Below are positions 62,201-64,000 of a stretch of DNA of 64,000 nucleotides, piece by piece (position 1 is the first letter of the stretch; each line of letters opens with the position of its first letter). This DNA comes from Henricia sp. BOLD:AAB3569 (Eukaryota; Echinodermata; Asteroidea; Spinulosida; Echinasteridae). The DNA lies in contig JBBELK010000096.1 in the NCBI GenBank assembly GCA_037783545.1, forward strand, positions 3,348,001 to 3,412,000, in the 5' to 3' direction. The notes under the pieces were generated by a model that saw only the letters and a program-made list of their open reading frames with translations, was not told the DNA's origin and ran no database searches. Position numbers and translations under genes: made by a program.

Positions 62201-64000
62201 CCGAGCCCAGTTTTCCCCAAACTCTGAAATTTCTCGGCCATTTCTCGGCGAAAGTCTGTCAATTTTTCAGGACAAGTGCGGAATATAGACTGTTTGGAGC
62301 ATGCAAATTTTGAAGTTCGTCTGAAAATATCTTGACTTCCAAATTTGCCGATGTTTGGACCACACTTTGACCAAATTCCCGTCCAAAACAAGACTGAGCA
62401 TGCGCACGAGTGATCAGGAGTACACGGACAGCCACGGTCTGCAGAGCAGGCAGGAAGCCCGAGCCCAGTTTTCCCTAAACTCTGAAATTTCTCGGCCATT
62501 TCCCAGCGAAAGTCTGTCAATTTTTCAGGACAAGTGCGGAATATAGACTGTTTGGAGCATGCACAATTTGAAGTACGTCGGAAAATTTCTTGACTTCCAA
62601 ATTTGCCGACGTTTGGACCACACTTTGACCAAATTCCCGTCCCAAACAAGACTGAGCATGCGCACGAGTGATCAGGAATACACGGAAAGCCACGGTCTGC
62701 AGAGCAGGCAGGAAGCCCGAGCCCAGTTTTCCCTAAACTCTGAAATTTCTCGGCCATTTCCCGGCGAAAGTCTGTCAATTTTTCAGGACAAGTGCGGAAT
62801 ACAGACTGTATGGAGCATGCAAATTTTGAAGTTCGTCTGAAAATATCTTGACTTCCAAATTTGCCGATGTTTGGACCACACTTTGACTAAATTCCCGTCC
62901 AAAACAAGACTGAGCATGCGCACGAGTGATCAGGAGTACACGGACAGCCACGGTCTGCAGAGCAGGCAGGAAGCCCGAGCCCAGTTTTCCCCAAACTCTG
63001 AAATTTCTCGGCCATTTCTCGGCGAAAGTCTGTCAATTTTTCAGGACAAGTGCGGAATATAGACTGTTTGGAGCATGCAAATTTTGAAGTTCGTCTGAAA
63101 ATATCTTGACTTCCAAATTTGCCGATGTTTGGACCACACTTTGACCAAATTCCCGTCCAAAACAAGACTGAGCATGCGCACGAGTGATCAGGAGTACACG
63201 GACAGCCACGGTCTGCAGAGCAGGCAGGAAGCCCGAGCCCAGTTTTCCCTAAACTCTGAAATTTCTCGGCCATTTCCCAGCGAAAGTCTGTCAATTTTTC
63301 AGGACAAGTGCGGAATATAGACTGTTTGGAGCATGCACAATTTGAAGTACGTCGGAAAATTTCTTGACTTCCAAATTTGCCGACGTTTGGACCACACTTT
63401 GACCAAATTCCCGTCCCAAACAAGACTGAGCATGCGCACGAGTGATCAGGAATACACGGAAAGCCACGGTCTGCAGAGCAGGCAGGAAGCCCGAGCCCAG
63501 TTTTCCCTAAACTCTGAAATTTCTCGGCCATTTCCCGGCGAAAGTCTGTCAATTTTTCAGGACAAGTGCGGAATATAGACTGTTTGGAGCATGCAAATTT
63601 TGGAGTTCGTCTGAAAATATCTTGACTTCCAAATTTGCCGATGTTTGGACCACACTTTGACCAAATTCCCGTCCAAAACAAGACTGAGCATGCGCACGAG
63701 TGATCAGGAGTACACGGACAGCCACGGTCTGCAGAGCAGGCAGAAGGCCCGAGCCCAGTTTTCCCCAAACTCTGAAATTTCTCGGCCATTTCTCGGCGAA
63801 AGTCTGTCAATTTTTCAGGACAAGTGCGGAATATAGACTGTTTGGAGCATGCAAATTTTGAAGTTCGTCTGAAAATATCTTGACTTCCAAATTTGCCGAT
63901 GTTTGGACCACACTTTGACCAAATTCCCGTCCAAAACAAGACTGAGCATGCGCACGAGTGATCAGGAGTACACGGACAGCCACGGTCTGCAGAGCAGGCA
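59206..64000 (+). repeat. 774-bp trimer higher-order repeat with 2,063-bp super-period
   Basis: Trimers start at 59206, 59980, 60754, 62043, 62817 and 63591 (cut by the window edge). A two-unit remnant lies at 61528-62042 (515 bp). Trimers at 59980, 60754, 62043 and 62817 share gactgtatgg just before the start and gactaaattc inside A; those at 59206 and 63591 do not. Units at 61528 and 63591 share ttttggagttc. The spacing 59980-62043, 60754-62817 and 61528-63591 is 2,063 bp in each case, so there is a second-order repeat of about eight units. Confidence 0.9.
61528..61784 (+). repeat. Hybrid A/B unit, 257 bp
   Basis: The unit begins like type A (ttttggagttc, as at 63591) and ends like type B (ttttccctaaac and cccagcg). 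It has lost one T in cacacttgacc near 61,594. The next unit is type C, so one unit of the trimer has been deleted by an out-of-register exchange. It is a direct footprint of the process that builds the array. Confidence 0.88.

Larger units (their letters stand above)
1..64000 (+). repeat. Satellite DNA array, 252/258-bp unit, about 250 head-to-tail copies
   Basis: The same unit recurs from the first to the last base with no unique sequence between copies and no inverted copy. Unit starts at the ATG of ggagcATGC occur at 76, 478, 736 ... 63849. Most spacings are 252 or 258 bp; others are 223, 251, 253, 257, 259, 262 and 402 bp. Bases 1-75 are the tail of a preceding unit and 63849-64000 the head of a further one, so both ends of the array lie outside the window. 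Adjacent units differ by a few substitutions and shared variants define subfamilies. Established knowledge: such arrays are typical of eukaryotic heterochromatin, including centromeres and subtelomeres. Which of these applies is not shown here, and I do not recognise the family by name. Confidence 0.97.

Noticed and set aside
1..64000. CRISPR-like array of repeats and spacers
   Set aside because: The whole unit is conserved, with no alternation of short constant repeats and unique spacers, and no cas genes.

Overview
The whole 64 kb is one uninterrupted, head-to-tail tandem satellite array. I find no protein-coding gene, no RNA gene and no CRISPR array. Counting units from the ATG of the recurring ggagcATGC motif gives 250 unit starts (76 to 63849) plus a 75-base partial unit at the left edge. 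All units are in the same orientation. The basic unit is 258 bp or, after loss of a hexamer, 252 bp. Rarer length classes are 223, 251, 253, 257, 259 and 262 bp, plus 402 bp where a small mobile element is inserted. The many short open frames on both strands are by-products of a unit length divisible by three. The character (long homogeneous satellite, nested higher-order repeats, a MITE-like element, many CpG-type substitutions) points to a eukaryotic, probably animal, heterochromatic or centromere-type region. The species cannot be named from the sequence.

Layout. (A) 1-2715: four copies of a 660-bp dimer (402+258), one half of which carries a 141-bp element with 23-bp perfect terminal inverted repeats; this zone has its own diagnostic bases (cctgaact, gtctgtgaat). 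(B) 2716-8873: plain units with a seven-unit 1,791-bp tandem duplication and a 517-bp dimer duplication. (C) About 9.3-20.6 kb and (D) about 23.4-35.4 kb: two nearly identical copies of an 11-12 kb block, separated by a further partial copy (about 20.5-22.6 kb); copy D has 766 bp (three units) that C lacks. (E) About 35.4-56.4 kb: a mosaic of subfamilies with local duplications of 504, 1,265, 1,284, 1,530 and 2,550 bp. (F) 56,378-64,000: a 774-bp trimer (A-B-C) higher-order repeat, itself arranged in a 2,063-bp super-period and interrupted at 57.7-59.2 kb by a block of zone E type.

The units do not act as genes working together. The biology visible here is turnover of the array: one insertion of a small transposon then carried along by amplification, repeated unequal exchange creating nested periods and hybrid units, replication slippage at a short direct repeat, and probable CpG decay. 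A centromeric or other chromosomal role is possible but not shown by the sequence. Comparisons between copies were made by eye and are not exhaustive.
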